Shown here: one piece after another, positions 24,227-36,054 of the stretch | How the letters are laid out: each line of letters begins with the position of its first letter | Position numbering within the stretch: position 1 is the first letter of the stretch | Assembly (NCBI GenBank): GCA_022829145.1 | Contig: CM040761.1 | Location: 1,242,768 to 1,306,767, forward strand | Reading direction: 5' to 3' | DNA length: 64,000 nt | Origin: Albula goreensis | Taxonomy: Eukaryota; Chordata; Actinopteri; Albuliformes; Albulidae | Made by a program: the position numbers and the translations under genes | Notes under the pieces: generated by a model | The model's input: the letters and a program-made list of their open reading frames with translations, nothing else | What the model was told of the DNA's origin: nothing | The model's database searches: none

Positions 24227-24415
24227 GCAGTGGTTGATTTGTAAAAAAAATTCAAGGGAGATGGTCAACCTCGGCGTGAAAGGATGGTGGTATATGCCTA
24301 CATTTGTTTATATGAATGCATAATCATAAGAAAAAAATTTACTTGTAACTCTTATTATTAATACAAAAACTATGACAAACTATCCAATTATTTACAATAT
24401 TTTTTTTATGTATGT
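24227..24415. repeat. Dispersed repeat family R1, copy 2
   Basis: GCAGTGGTTGATTTGTAAAA, GGGAGATGGTCAACCTCGGC, then TTACTTGTAACTCTTATTAT and ATACAAAAACTATG, parallel to 21252-21410. It abuts the truncated Tc1 5' end. Confidence 0.7.
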
Positions 24416-25504
24416 ATCGCTGAGGTTTTGCGATTAGGCAATAAATAGCATAGCTAATTCCATTAAAGTAAAGGGGATGGGAATGGAGAGGACAATTTTA
24501 CAAAGGGAATAGTTGTGTTCAAATTTTTTCCAAGGAGGTGTGTGTATGTGGATGAGCACAGTCTAACAGGCTCAATTTATTATGTGTATTTAAATGAATT
24601 TGCACTGGATGCTCCCAATTTTTTGCCTGATGTATGTTGTAGTAATTCGCTTTTCCTCTAATTTGGTTTGGTTGTGGATATGGAGTGACACTGGTTTACT
24701 TTCAGTATCCTTTGGTTGTGTGTGGTCTTCAAACAAAGTGCAATAAATGAGTCGCTGTGTGTAAGTAACTGACATGATAGTGGTCAGTGAAAATTTGAAC
24801 CTATGTTCCAATTTGACTTTATCCCATGTTGAAGTGACTGTGTTATGTCAGGTGGCCTTGTGAGCCCTGCGGCAGGATAGAGGAGGGACATGCCTTGAAT
24901 TAAAAAACCTCAGGGAAAAGGCAATCATACTGCCCTCTGCTGGAGGGAGGCCTTCATATACCGCTGTGTATTTCAGTGTTATCATTTTCCAGTAAGCGGA
25001 ATTTGCCAGTGAGATGTTTCATGTTCTGTATTTTGAACCTTGACCTTTGGACCACAGAGCTTCTCAAAGTGGCTTATGGAGCTAAGAGTATAGTGTGATG
25101 GTTTGTGACATATTTAAAGAAACTAACTGCTGATTCTATCAAGACCAGGGCATTACATAACCCGCAGACATCCTGCCCCTTAGACGCTAACACACATCTG
25201 CATGCTAAATTCCTCTTTTGAGTCTGGCTTTACTGTTGGAACTATAAATTATTGAGGGCAGACATACTGGCCACAAGTTCACTGTGGTAGGGCCACCCTG
25301 AAAATGCTTGTTTCATATTCATTTTAATATCACAGCAACCATTAAATCCAGAGACTCTCTTTCAGCTGCAGAATCCCACACAGGGACATGTAATTGTACT
25401 CACTGAGGTCTTGAGTATCTGCTGTTTCCTGCCAGATGGGGATGGTTCCAGATCCACTCCAAATATGGACAGAGTGCTCCCATTGGAAGAGCTGTCCCTT
25501 AATT
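24416..25504. other. Nothing recognised
   Basis: No feature can be supported. Confidence 0.5.
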
Positions 25505-25575
25505 TTAACATTGCATTACATTATAGGATTTTGCAGGCACTCTTATCCAGAGCGACTTACAAGTCAAAACAGATC
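25505..25575 (-). mobile_element. LINE/SINE tail fragment
   Basis: TTGCATTACATTATAGG followed by CACTCTTATCCAGAGCGACT is the reverse complement of the fish LINE tail including its ATGTA-type end. Confidence 0.7.
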
Positions 25576-26319
25576 TGATTATTTTTTATCAATCACATAC
25601 CAAATTTTGTTTGGGCAGGTAGCCATTTCATTCAATAGAAAACTCTTTTGAGTAAAGTAGTGATTGCTTGGTTGAGCAACAGGCTGGAAGTAGCAAGAGG
25701 GATTGAGTGACACAGATACACTGTTGCTGTTGCAAAAAGACATACTGAACTAAAGGCAAGAAGCAGTACTGAAAAGTGATAAAGAGACCAATTAGAATCC
25801 AGCCAAATTTTTTGTGTAAAATGCTGTGGCACTGATGCCATAAAATCATAAAATGAGTTCCAGGTCTGAGAAAGAAAGTTATAAGTAACATTGATAACAC
25901 TGTCCTACATTACAAAGAAATACAAAACCATAATAACGAGCCTTTAAAATATAAATTTTACAAGCGCATGCACGTACCACATGTTAACGACAAAGCTAAT
26001 GGCAAAAGTGGTAATGATTCTGAATGTGTTGGAACAACCAACAAGGAGACTGAACATTTTAATTTATTTTAACTCAGTATAAAATCACATAACTTATGAA
26101 CTTGTAACACCAACACAATAACTAATGAAACAAATGATCAATAAAAAAACAAAATTTTGATAAAGAATTTAATTGAAACAATATTTTTGTTTCTTTTTCA
26201 AATGTGAATAAATATAAGTTATATAAACAAATGAATAGCCTAAATAAATATACAGCAAACAAACACTTACAAGAGAAATATCAGTGCAAAAATAAACTGG
26301 TCCACAGAGAAGTGTAGTC

Positions 26320-27262
26320 TCCCCTATAATGAGAAAGGAAAACAATTTTATCCAGGTTGTCAGGCAGATGCTGGATGGAGTGGATTCTCTTAGCTGCTCT
26401 GGCAAGCTTAGAATAGCATTCCTCATTTTTTCCAAACCATGTCAGTGGCCCCGAATCAACCTTTGTTCAGTCCTCCAAGTATATCTTAATTTCATCGTTC
26501 TCTCCTTCTGTCTGCTGCTCTTCATCAGTAGCAATCAGCATGGATATCTCCTGCAGAGCCCTGCACAGGTCCTGTTTTGTAGACCCACTCCCGCCACACA
26601 ACAGCACACCTGACCCGCTACCCGAAATTAGCACTAATATAATGCCGCACACGACTGACCCGTTTACCAAAGAAACTGTGACCTGACCCACACCCGTATT
26701 AAAATAACGCAACTACATCAGATTCACCAAAAAAAAAAGAAGTTATTTGCTCACTCAAGCAGTGTTGTTAACTGACACAAATGCTGGGACTGGGCTTCTC
26801 TGAATGGCCTGCATTTTTATCAACTGCATTAACTGCATTAATTCAATTCCAATATATCTGCGAATAGACCTCTCAGGTTGCCAACCAAGCTCAGCTGAAT
26901 CCCCCCACCATTACACACATCATGGCAGACCCCTACACCCATATACAAACACACAAAGGTGAAAGGGCAAAACATACAGAAACTTTTTTTAAAAATCCTG
27001 AGCTATTTCACCCGCAGCCTACCCGTGCACCACAAATTCCCGGCTGAACCCTCACCCACACATGACAATGTTCATATTTTTCACACATTTTGGATGGTTT
27101 CCTGCCTGACGTAGTCTATTGACTTTGTAACGACATGGCGCAGCTCCTGAATGGAGTTTGAGGGGTTTTTTTTTTTTTCGACTAACCAACCAATGAAAAC
27201 TTGGTTGACTAAGACTCTTCTCATCAACTAACAGTTTGGTTGACTGTTAGGGGGCAGCCCTA
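26320..27262 (-). mobile_element. hAT transposon, truncated or internally deleted, with transposase C-terminus
   Basis: On the minus strand the frame ending at 26467 (ENDEIKIYLED then a stop) continues in the same frame as DSGPLTWFGKNEECYSKLAR, AAKRIHSI and LPDNLDKIVFL. This resembles the hAT dimerisation domain (xEYLxEPxxxxxxxPLxWWxxNExRFPxLAxLAKxxL, ending in DxLVFL), with the usual SER-FS-AG segment deleted. The right end at 27250-27262 is GGGGGCAGCCCTA, the same terminus as 44014-44868 in opposite orientation. The interval 26560-27240 aligns with the inverted sequence of that copy. The left end is not recognisable. Confidence 0.75.
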
Positions 27263-29045
27263 GTATGTAGCACATGCAGGTTTGTCTGTTGACCAATCGG
27301 AGTGCTGCAAGACCAGGATGACAGAGGATGAAGTCACTCAGCTGTGACTCAGCTCAACAGGTCAAAGGTAAAACACCTGAAGTAAAGGTTTACTCGTTTA
27401 CAGCCGGCAAAAGGATGTACAGAAGAGTAGTGCATGTCATTTATTTAGTGTTTTTAGTGGTAATTGTCCACCCTGAGGAATTTTTAAACCCTGTAAAGAT
27501 GTCACATTGGTGGAAAGGCAATTCTTTGGCCCACTGCAATGTGTTAATTGTTAAATACAAATCACATCATCTTAATCACATTATGTCAGCATAAAACAAA
27601 ATCCCATTTAGAGTGGCTGACTCTGCCATTACTGTATAATAAAGCATTAGAACTGATATCAAACCATATCAATGTTTTTTCTGTACCTTTCAGCATTACA
27701 GTACAACATTTGATGTACTTTGGGTCCATTCTGTGAGAAACTTCATGGAAAACTTCTTTTCCACAATTAAACTTCATGTTACATTTCTAGTGGAGTTGTG
27801 TATTCCTGAATAACAGTCTTAGGGAATGCAGCATTTGATAACAGTAAGAGTTTGCATGAGTAAAACACTTTTTCCTTTTGGTGTTAGTTTTTACACTTGG
27901 AACCTTTGTTAGTGTTGGGTTAATTATTAGGCTTACCCCATTTTCACCAGCTACAGTAAACACACAGCAATCTGTAAATGTATTAACTCAAGCTGAGCAC
28001 TTTCCTGGTAACCATGGCCACTATGTAAATATACACTAACTTTTTTTATTAGAGTATGCATTTTAAAATAGAATTCCTGTGTAACACAGTAATTTTTGGG
28101 GAGTAGATCCATAGTGGTTTCATGCCTAATCACACAGACCTATCAGCACCTCAGATATCTCTCCAGGGCAATAATACAGCTCCGCCCAGCTGCAGGAACA
28201 AACGAACACGTGTGAGACATTCCTTCTGCTCCACTGTAGATATACGGTACCTCAGGCTGCTTCCAGAGAACCTGCAATTATGATTTGAAATGATGATATA
28301 ATATTCCTGAAAAAAGTACATGCAGATTAGGACATGAATCTATCAAAAATGTACAATCAGCTGCACCAAGAACACAGTACTTAAATGTTTTGTATTGTGA
28401 AATTTCTAATTGATTGGAAAAACCAACTCAGCTCTTCCTGTAGATCTGACTCAATGTGCCTTGTGAATGTGATGGTTAAATGTTAAAATCATTAATGATA
28501 AGTTCATGTGCTAAGTTTGGCACAGCATCAATGTGTGTCTAACCCTAGGGGCGACAATGGTATGTCCCAATACTCCAAACATCAATGCTTCTTTTTTCCT
28601 TTACTAGCATCTCCTTCAAAACCCTGCCAAACGGAGGGCGATTGAGGTCTGTGACCTTCCAATTGAGATCAGCGGTCCCAGGAAAAGCCCTACGTATAGG
28701 TTAAGCCCTAATGACCAAACACTTTATTCCTCCCAGTGTACCAGCTGGGACACTGGAATATCAATAACAGGCTTTTAAAGTAGAGAGTTTGTTTTCCTAC
28801 AATAAAGGTAACGCCTCCTGTAGCTTGGAGCACATATGCACTGTACAGGAAATTTATATCCTTAGCAAGAATTTCTTCACATGAAAACTCAACTACATCA
28901 TGTGTTTGCTACACATAGATAGCTTGTTTAGTTGCTATTTTACCTCATAAAAATTACAAGACTGATATTAATGTTAACTTAACTAGAGCAAAGACTGATT
29001 TTCCCCTGCGGTGAAAATCAAAGTGTGAATGCGTCATTGTGTAGG
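27263..29045. other. Nothing recognised
   Basis: AT-rich interval without supportable exon or element. Confidence 0.5.
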
Positions 29046-29049
29046 CCAC

Positions 29050-29190
29050 CCTACCAATACTGGAACTCTCCCAACGCCACTGAAAAATTACAGACACAGG
29101 TACAGAGTTAAATTACATTCCACCAACACTGGAAATTTCCCAGCACCACTGGAAAATTACAGACACAGGTACGGAGTTAAATTACACTCT
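29050..29190. repeat. Tandem duplication, about 69-bp unit
   Basis: Two adjacent copies sharing AAAATTACAGACACAGGTAC and GAGTTAAATTACA, with a handful of substitutions. Confidence 0.85.
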
Positions 29191-30511
29191 TTGTCACAGT
29201 TGTTACTAACAATTATTTAAGTGTGAACCAGTAAACTTACACAAACCTAATGCTGCATTTTCTTCAAAGGTCTGCTTGACTATGCCCAGGTGCACTCCCC
29301 CCTCTCATCATCAAGGACCTCTGCACATGCCCCCCAACCCCCACCTCCCCCCCCATTCCAACTCATTTTGGTTTCTGAAAAATTCAATAATTCATCAAGG
29401 GGACATGGAAGTTCGAGAAAGAGCTCTCCTTACTGAGAGATCTCACACGGTGAAATATTAATGCCACACCAATATTACATTCATACATGAGGGCATATCT
29501 GTGGTTGATAGTACATGGCAAGGCATTAAGAGGGGGATAAAGGGCAGGAGGAGAGGACTTAAAGGAGGTCCTCACCTCATCCATACCAGTGAGCTGAGAG
29601 CATTTCTCTTTCCATCTCAGGAACTATGGATAAACCATTAGCTCCAGGACACTTCCAGCCTTCTTGTGCTGTAAGGAGGGCACAGTGGTCCTGGAAAAAG
29701 GGCACACATTTCAGGAAGAGGGATCTGAATGGATTCCGATGGGTAATACAAGTGGAACTAAAGAGGATGAATCACTTCCTCAATAAACCTCCAAAGTCCA
29801 GGGCCTAAGTGAATGACTGAGGGAGTGGGTTATCACTTTGGTCATGCACTGAGAACATTGGCATGCTTGAGTTGACACAGGAAGCCACAAACATGCAAAC
29901 CAAGTACGGACTCTTTGTACTGGGCCCACATTCTGTGTGAGGCACTGTGGACTTAATGCAAGATTCAATTACTTCTGTTCTGTATTCCATCTACCCTGCA
30001 GCCTACTTCTACAGTCTCAGTTATTTTTCATACTTCTCTCATTTTACAAAGACGTGACATCAAGTCTGAAGGTTTTTTCAATTGAGCATGAGTTTTGATG
30101 ATGTTCCCTCAGTTTTTAAGATAAGAAAATGCACATCATATTATTCATGTGTAATTACTGTAATTATTCACTGTTTCATCCTCTCATGCAGTACATTGCT
30201 CACTGCCCCAGGCTAAATTCTACTGTCAAATTGATTTAGAGCAGAAATGTTGAGTTCATTTAAAGCATAAAAAACTTTGTTCCCTGTGTGACAGCCACTT
30301 TGTATTCTTAATGGGTAATTGGGATTCTATTCCTTAAAATACAAAGGACATATCTGGATTAACATGTCAGACTTCTACTTGTCTGTGAGGCTGAAAGTTA
30401 TGCTGCTCAAAGTGATAAAGGTCTGATGCAACCTATATTAGACATAATCGATAAAAAACAAAGTGCACCGTTCGCCTGAAAGTAAGAGACAACACACTAC
30501 AGGGTAGAATG
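29191..30511. other. Nothing recognised
   Basis: Includes a C-rich stretch at 29290-29360. No exon or element can be supported. Confidence 0.5.
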
Positions 30512-31131
30512 ACACAATGAAATTACTTTAGCTAACATTAACTGGCTTGCTAGCCATTTTGCCTAGGTTGCTAACATCAGCAGATAACTATTGCTAGGCA
30601 GCTTAACTAGTTGTCACTAGCTGGGTAATGTCAAGACAAGATAAATTATTGGTTTTAATGACACAATAAAATTGTTATTTTAGCTGACATTGGCCTACTA
30701 GCCAGCTAATTGGCTAACATCAGTGGATAACTACATCAAGCCAGCTTAACGTGTGAGCTAGGTAACGTTGACTTAATAATAATAATGGATAAATGGATAA
30801 TGGATAAATAATTTGTTTAAATAGTTACTTCAGCTAATGTTTGCTGGCTTGCTAGCTAACTTGGCTAAGTGGCTAGCATGAGCAGATAACTATTGCCAGC
30901 TAACTTAACAATTTAGCTAGTTACTGTTAGGTTACTTGATTACTGTCTTTTGACAATTACTTTTATTATTAAACTAGATTGTTCCTGGGTCACCATAAGA
31001 ATAAGATGTTCTCTTAGCTAATTAGTTAAGCTGGTTTGCAATAGTTATCTGCAGATGTTAGCAACCTAGCCAAGATGACTAGCAAGCCAGCTAATAGTTG
31101 CTAAAGTATTATTTCATTGTGTTATACAAAC
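30512..31131. repeat. Fold-back (inverted-repeat) element with internal tandem copies
   Basis: The left arm (30512-30594: ACACAATGAAATTACTTTAG, GGCTTGCTAGCC, CAGATAACTATTGC) is the near inverse of the right arm (31040-31131: GCAATAGTTATCTGCAGATG, GACTAGCAAGCCAGC, ATTTCATTGTGT). Between them are two further direct diverged copies of the left arm at about 30660 and 30815. No coding capacity. Consistent with a non-autonomous DNA transposon built from repeated subterminal modules. Confidence 0.8.
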
Positions 31132-32380
31132 TAATATTTTTGGCTAACCAGGTCAATGAAGAAACATCTAAAAGAAATGTTACTTCCAACAGCTAAAGAA
31201 GTCCTGAAAGATTCCCCTTCATTTGAAGTTTCTCACCAGTAGAAGTTGAAAATGGGGAGCGCTGAACATTGTGATGTCATATGATGAATACTGGTGATTG
31301 GTTGAACAGGTTTCACATAAGCTCCTCTCTTGTTGACCCAGGGACCGGTCTCACTCTGCAAAATCAGGATGTTACATCACACTTCCACAAACCTCCCAGA
31401 GTGGAACAGCCAAGGGGCCAGCTTTCAGCTCTCAACTTAGACACTGCAAAAAGTGTCACCATTTTATAGGTTGTGGGCAGAAACACTATTTTCCCATTGA
31501 ACTCCATTCATTTTTTTCAACATCATTTTAAAAACATTTATCCTCATAACATAAGATAACATTTATCTTTCAATCTTAGCTCAAAATAAAATTGATACTC
31601 CTAACATTATATTCCAGGAGTTTTTTTACAATGCACTTAAAAAGATAGACATTTTTATTTCCCCAAAAATGCTGTGCCATATTTGTATGCCTATGGCATG
31701 CGCAGAGCTGGGCGTGAGGAACTTGGAAATACTTTAGCTTGCTGGCCTCAGTTGCAGGCTTGACAGGCAGGAAAGCTTATTACAGGGCTGCAGAACCTTC
31801 GTACCTGTCCTGGAAAGTATACCAAAACGGGAACAATTTCCATTATGACTGTCTAATTAAAAACTGTTTGTTTATATAGCCTATGCTTGTTAGGTTTTAG
31901 TGAATTTGGGTTTTCCATAAAATCATTGAAACAACCTGCAAGTTGTTGACAGCAGGTTTCGTTGTATATGTTTATATTTTTGGTTGCGGAAATTGGTGTA
32001 AATAATGCATAGGATGTCTTGGTGACAATCATTTCATAAATAGTAATACATCAGGCCCGGCGCCAGGATGAAGTGACTGAGGCAGCAGTTAAAAATGGCG
32101 AGGGGCCAAATGTTTTTAAACAGTTAAACAATAGGGTACATAAAAGTTAAACCGGGGTGGGGGGCAGTTTGTATATAACTTGTGTTTTGAATGTTTCCAT
32201 GTTAGTTTTGATGATGTTCAACTGGTGAAAATTAATTTCAGAAGACAAAAAGGAAAAAAAGTCTTGGCTAGTATTCAGACATTTTGACGATTTGTTGCTA
32301 TACAGTTTCAGCCTATGTAATCCTACATAGTTGTTGTGGAAATAAATAAGAAAATGAAAAAAAGGACTGCGTCTCCTGCC
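31132..32380. other. Nothing recognised
   Basis: No exon, RNA gene or mobile element can be supported. Confidence 0.5.
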
Positions 32381-32389
32381 CAGACTCCC

Positions 32390-32560
32390 CTGTATGTTAG
32401 AGGAGGAAACACTCACCTGTGTGTTAGAAGAGGAAACACTCACCTGTGTGTTAGATGAGGAAACACTCACCTATGTGTTAGATGAGGAAATGCTCTCCTG
32501 TGTGAAAGAAGAGGGAATGCTCATCTGTGTATTTGAAGAAATACTCATCTCTGTGTTAGA
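32390..32560. repeat. 27-bp minisatellite
   Basis: About six copies of a unit like GAGGAAACACTCACCTGTGT plus GTTAGAA, progressively diverged to the right. Unit length is nine codons, hence open frames on both strands. Confidence 0.88.
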
Positions 32561-32904
32561 GGAGCTCTCCTTCTCTCTACTGTTGCAGGAGGCAGGGCTG
32601 TGTTTGTGTGCTGCTCTGTGCTCACTCACTGGCTGGCAAGCAGCACTCGAACACTTTGAAAGTAAAGACATAAACATTTTCCCCAATGGTTTTATGTAGC
32701 TAGACTTGTCACTACAGTCATGCATTGTTTAACATCCATGATACATGTAGTACAGCCCAAACAGTGATGTGTGTAAACCATTCAAAAGCAAAAATGTATG
32801 CATTGATTTGTAATTCACTGGGTTAAAGCTTAACCAACCACAAAAACTACACTTTCCATAATTCTTGTAAAAGAGTGGAAAAGGTTGAGGGAGAAGGAGG
32901 AGGG

Positions 32905-33079
32905 TGCGTTCCAATACTTTTTCTCATCTCTTCCTCTCCTCAACTCGGAGAAAGGAAGAAAAGAGGAGGCGAGATTTCATTTTGGGACAGTGGAAGGAAG
33001 GAAGACACATAATCAGTTTCTGGGGCATGGAGAAAAGGAGGGGAGGAAAGGAGAAGACAAATTTGAGTATTGGAACGCA
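32905..33079. mobile_element. Short TIR element (MITE-like), 175 bp
   Basis: Bounded by TGCGTTCCAATACT at 32905-32918 and its exact reverse complement AGTATTGGAACGCA at 33066-33079. The pyrimidine-rich sequence after the left end and the purine-rich sequence before the right end extend the inverted symmetry imperfectly. No coding capacity. A related end is at 57821-57834. Confidence 0.7.
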
Positions 33080-33770
33080 GCCAGGGAGCTTTTAAGCTTT
33101 TAATTAACTCACAATAGCAAGCGAGATGATGACCTATTAGCAATAAGTTACTTAGCCAACTTTTCTAGTTTGTAAGCATCCCTGCCAAAAAAGGGCAATT
33201 CATAACTTCAATTGTAGACAATAATGTGATTCTGATCCAACAGGTACATTTCATGTACATGGAATTGAAATGTTGTTAATATATAAGGCATATAAATGTA
33301 TATAATGTATATTTTATTGTGAATTGTATAAATTAACCATAAAACACTTAACTGTTACCTACATTGCAAATTTTCTTCTTCATTGTAGGGTGACCATACA
33401 GGCCTTAGTTGACTAGCTATAGCTAAGCTAAACTTTCACTGCAGAGCTCAACAGCTCACTTGCGTCTGCAGTTGTATGGTTGATATTTGTAGCAATGGCT
33501 TTTTTATTAGCCAACATACAATACTGAGCAAATTATGGATATTGGATCTCGAAAATATAGATCTTGCCAATGCATAACCCAATACGTATGCATGGCATCG
33601 GAGCACTCCTGATGCTAGCTGTAGTCTACTGTACTGTGTGCAATTTTCAGTTATTTTCCTCTAGAAATAGAATGTTGATCACTCATTTCCACTGTAGATA
33701 GCTAGCTAGCTAAACTGAACATATAACAAGTTGATTTTATCACATTTTTGTGGCTGTGTTCATTTTTGTA
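33080..33770. other. Nothing recognised
   Basis: AT-rich interval; no feature can be supported. Confidence 0.5.
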
Positions 33771-33774
33771 GTAC

Positions 33775-33935
33775 ATTTATTTTGTAATCCAGTGGATTAC
33801 GTTTTTTGTTTGATTGAAGTAATCTAATCAAAAGTATTCAGATTATTACATTTTTTTGTAATCACTAAAAAAATTGCCATGTAATTTGTAATCAGTAACT
33901 GACTATATTTCAAAGTAATCTGACCCAACCCTGTA
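33775..33935. repeat. Dispersed repeat with TAATC/GATTA motifs
   Basis: Contains repeated direct and inverted GTAATC/GATTAC words and ends CAAAGTAATCTGACCCAACC, a form I associate with abundant fish repeats. Family not assigned. Confidence 0.4.
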
Positions 33936-34205
33936 TATATCTTAGATATATGAAATACAGTAGTGATTTTGAAAAAGAGGATGGTGTGTTCCACAGTGTT
34001 GAATGTGGCACTGAGGTCTAACAAAGCAGATAAAAATGGCAATTTAGAGATTAGCCTATAGTTGTTGCACACTGTGGTGTCCAAGTTGGGCTTTTTAAGG
34101 AGGGGTTGAACAGTAGTATGTTTAAAATTGGAAGGAAATGTGCCATGAGTCAAGCAACTGTTAATAATTGATAAAATACTAGGCCCGATGGTGTGGAGGA
34201 CTTCT
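33935..34205 (-). mobile_element. L2-type LINE reverse transcriptase relic with internal deletion
   Basis: Minus-strand frame reads SILSIINSCLTHGTFPSNFK, TVQPLLKKPNLDTTVCNNYR, LISKLPFLS and then directly ALLDLSATFNTVEHTILF. This joins RT motifs that are normally separated, so about 60 residues are deleted. In motif A the catalytic Asp (FDTVDH) is Asn (FNTVEH). Inactive. The 29-bp minisatellite begins at its upstream edge. Confidence 0.85.
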
Positions 34206-35135
34206 TCCCTCCTTAACCCCTTTACCCCAAAAGCCCCCAAACCCCTGCTTTACCCCAAAGAGCACCCATACCCCTGCTTTGTCCCAAAAAGCCCCCCATA
34301 CCCCTGTGTTACCCCAAAGACCCTCCATACCCCTGCTTTATCCCTCAGAGCCCCCCATACCTCTACTTTGCCCCAAATTGCCCCCCATACCCTGTCTATA
34401 CCCCAAAGAGCCACCCCATACCCCTGCTTTACCCCAAAGAGCCCCCATACCCCTGCTTTACCCCAAAGAGCCCCCGATACCCCTGCTTTGCCCCAAAATG
34501 CCCCCCATACCCCTGCTTTACCCAAAATACCCCCATACCCCTGCTTTACCTCAAAGAGGCCCCCATACCCTGCTTTACCCCAAAGAGCCCCCGATACCCC
34601 TGCTTTGCCCCAAAATGCCCCCATACCCCTGCTTTACCCAAAATACCCCCCATACCCCTGCTTTACCCCAAAGAGCCCCCGATACCCCTGCTTTGCCCCA
34701 AAATGCCCCCCATACACCTGCTTTACCCAAAATACCCCCATACCCCTGCTTTACCTCAAAGAGGCCCCCATACCCCTGCTTTACCCCAAAGAGCCCCGAT
34801 ACCCCTGCTTTGCCCCAAAATGCCCCCATACCCCTGCTTTACCCAAAATACCCCCATACCCCTGCTTTTCCTCAAAGAGGCCCCCATACCCCTGCTTTAC
34901 CCCAAAGAGCCCCCGATACCCCTGCTTTGCCCCAAAATGCCCCCCATACACCTGCTTTACCCAAAATACCCCCATACCCCTGCTTTACCTCAAAGAGGCC
35001 CCCATACCCCTGCTTTACCCCAAAGAGCCCCCGATACCCCTGCTTTGCCCCAAAATGCCCCCATACCCCTACTTTACCCAAAATACCCCCATACCCCTGC
35101 TTTTCCTCAAAGAGGCCCCCCATACCCGCGCTCTC
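34206..35135. repeat. 29-bp minisatellite with 117-bp higher-order period
   Basis: About 32 copies of CCCATACCCCTGCTTTACCC plus CAAAGAGCC. Variant units (cCGATACcc, tttgccccAAAATG, tttaccCAAAATAC, ACCTCAAAGAGG) recur in fixed order. The CGATAC variant lies at about 34475, 34592, 34680, 34797, 34914 and 35032, that is 117-bp spacing with one 88-bp interval. Open frames of up to 316 codons on both strands are produced by the repeat. Confidence 0.95.
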
Positions 35136-35139
35136 TAGT

Positions 35140-36050
35140 AGCCACTCCTGTTCGGCCAGGCGGATGTAGATTAATGAATGGAATTTATTCTGAACATATC
35201 ATTCTCCAGTGACAGGCTGTGTGAGATTAAATCTGTGTCTGCAGTGAGGAATGACCTCATTTTCAAGAGAGAAAAATAATGAAATAAAGGAGACAATGAA
35301 GTTTTCATGAAGAACAACACAAAACCCAAATCAGGATAGTTGATCATCTTTGAATACTAATTGATTTTTGGGATACTGTACGAACAGCCCTCTTTCCTAT
35401 TCCCTCATTCTGATGGAGCCCCTGATTTTGGGCGCAGGCACATGCACGGCCCCCTTTCCCAGTGCACGACTCCAACCATCATGATCTTCCTCAGCATCAG
35501 TGGCCTGCTGTGCCTGCTTAAAGACTTAATTCCCCGGGGGGGGGTAACGCTGGGACATCTCTCTGAAAGGCCTGTCAGAGCTGGACACTCTCACCCTAAT
35601 GGAGGCTAACAGCACCCATGGGGGAGGGGTTCTAGTTTACACTGCTTCTTCAGAGTGCATAATGGACCTGAGGCAGAAAAACCTTTTTTTATTTTCCAAA
35701 CTGTAGATGTGCTTCAAAACCTCAGGGATTTTTTTATGTCAACCTTTTTTTGTTTGTGACCACTTTTGAAGGACGTAAACAACCTTCCCCTTCCCTCTGA
35801 TGTCGTTAAGGTTCCTTTTGAAGTTTGGTGCCCTCCTATGTTACTCACTGTGGAGGCGTTCCAATTGTAATGTTCCCTGCTGGGATGAGAAACCTCAGCA
35901 CAGTGAACATACATGTTTTCCATGTTTAGTCACAGTTATACCCTGCAACCCTCAAGAGCACAAGGTTAATGTAAAATCAAAGTAATTTAGCAGTTTCCTG
36001 TACTTCCTCTGTCTTGATGAGTCCAACTGATATTTATTTCTTTAGAAAAT
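35140..36050. other. Nothing recognised
   Basis: Single-copy-looking sequence without a supportable exon; one G-run at about 35537. Confidence 0.5.
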
Positions 36051-36054
36051 GCTT

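Noticed and set aside
34188..35169. Open frames of 316 and 296 codons rich in proline
   Set aside because: They coincide exactly with the 29-bp minisatellite, are open in several frames at once and have no unique coding sequence.
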